Of a stretch of 64,000 bases of DNA, positions 63,761 through 64,000 are shown piece after piece. Source of the DNA: Moringa oleifera (taxonomy: Eukaryota; Streptophyta; Magnoliopsida; Brassicales; Moringaceae); NCBI GenBank assembly GCA_021397835.1, contig JAJFZO010000566.1, positions 7,493,501-7,557,500 of the forward strand, in the 5' to 3' direction. How positions within the stretch are numbered: the stretch's first letter is position 1; each line of letters opens with the position of its first letter. The notes beneath the pieces were generated by a model. That model was not told where the DNA came from. It made no database searches and was given only the letters and a program-made list of their open reading frames with translations. Both the position numbers and the translations under genes were made by a program.

Positions 63761-64000
63761 TTTTCTCCAATCTTTATCGCAAATACTAGAAAGATAATTT
63801 TGTCTCTTGGCATGTATAGATGAGCAAAGTTGATTGTTAATTTTTCAAAAATGAAAGAAAAAAGAAAGTGTAAAATTGAACTCAACTGTGCTAGTGTGGT
63901 TACCCATCAAGGAGCAAACTTAACTTGGAACTGTCTGAAAGTAAACTCTTGGAATAGAAGTAATAAGAACTTTTTCATTGTAGGTAACAAGATATGAGGT
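63761..64000. other. End of window, nothing recognised
   Basis: AT-rich sequence without an identifiable coding piece. The fragment mosaic may continue beyond the window. Confidence 0.5.

Noticed and set aside
1..64000. Bacterial-type defence, toxin or operon system
   Set aside because: No prokaryotic gene organisation, ribosome-binding sites or dense coding; all families seen are plant nuclear genes or plant transposons.

Overview
The window is nuclear DNA from a flowering plant, probably a eudicot (species not identifiable here). It is AT-rich and intron-bearing, with LTR retrotransposons, L1-type LINEs, a CACTA DNA transposon and remnants of plant gene families: restorer-of-fertility-like PPR, F-box/LRR SKIP1-like, BAHD acyltransferase, listerin, VTI1 SNARE and SnRK2. 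No rRNA, tRNA, CRISPR array or prokaryotic operon was seen. Nearly every recognisable gene is broken.

The dominant structure is a recent direct tandem duplication. Copy 1 is 5271-31054 (25,784 bp) and copy 2 is 31055-56819 (25,765 bp). They are nearly identical throughout, differing by scattered SNPs, homopolymer changes and one 12-bp deletion. The only novel joint is 31054/31055, where a Copia gag reading frame meets the middle of an antisense LINE with no shared bases. The outer edges at 5270/5271 and 56819/56820 are continuous ancestral sequence. Either a real end-joining duplication or two haplotypes assembled head to tail would give this picture.

Layout. 1-1958: decayed LINE on +. 1959-4045: PPR N-terminal scrap and PPR-cluster noncoding sequence. 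4046-5925: 5'-truncated LINE on -. Each duplicated unit then holds, left to right: a PPR C-terminal relic split by a 1.2-kb CACTA element with GTG target duplication; noncoding PPR-cluster repeats; two further PPR C-terminal relics; one nearly full-length Rf-like PPR pseudogene (-) split by a deleted Ty3/gypsy element with AAGAC target duplication; AT-rich spacer; another PPR C-terminal block; a decayed Copia gag-pol (+); an F-box/LRR gene (+) with intact exons and splice sites but a stop at codon 6; a BAHD acyltransferase pseudogene (-) split by a gag-protease-only Copia; and the 5' part of another Copia (+). In copy 2 that last Copia continues to about 57700.

From 57.7 to 63.8 kb, unrelated gene fragments lie on the same strand with intron-like gaps retained: listerin (twice), an F-box/SNF2 helicase, a VTI1-type v-SNARE and a SnRK2 kinase. 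This looks like DNA-level capture of the Helitron or Pack-TIR kind and is the most interesting part of the window. All identifications come from reading translations and repeats by eye; no database search was run.
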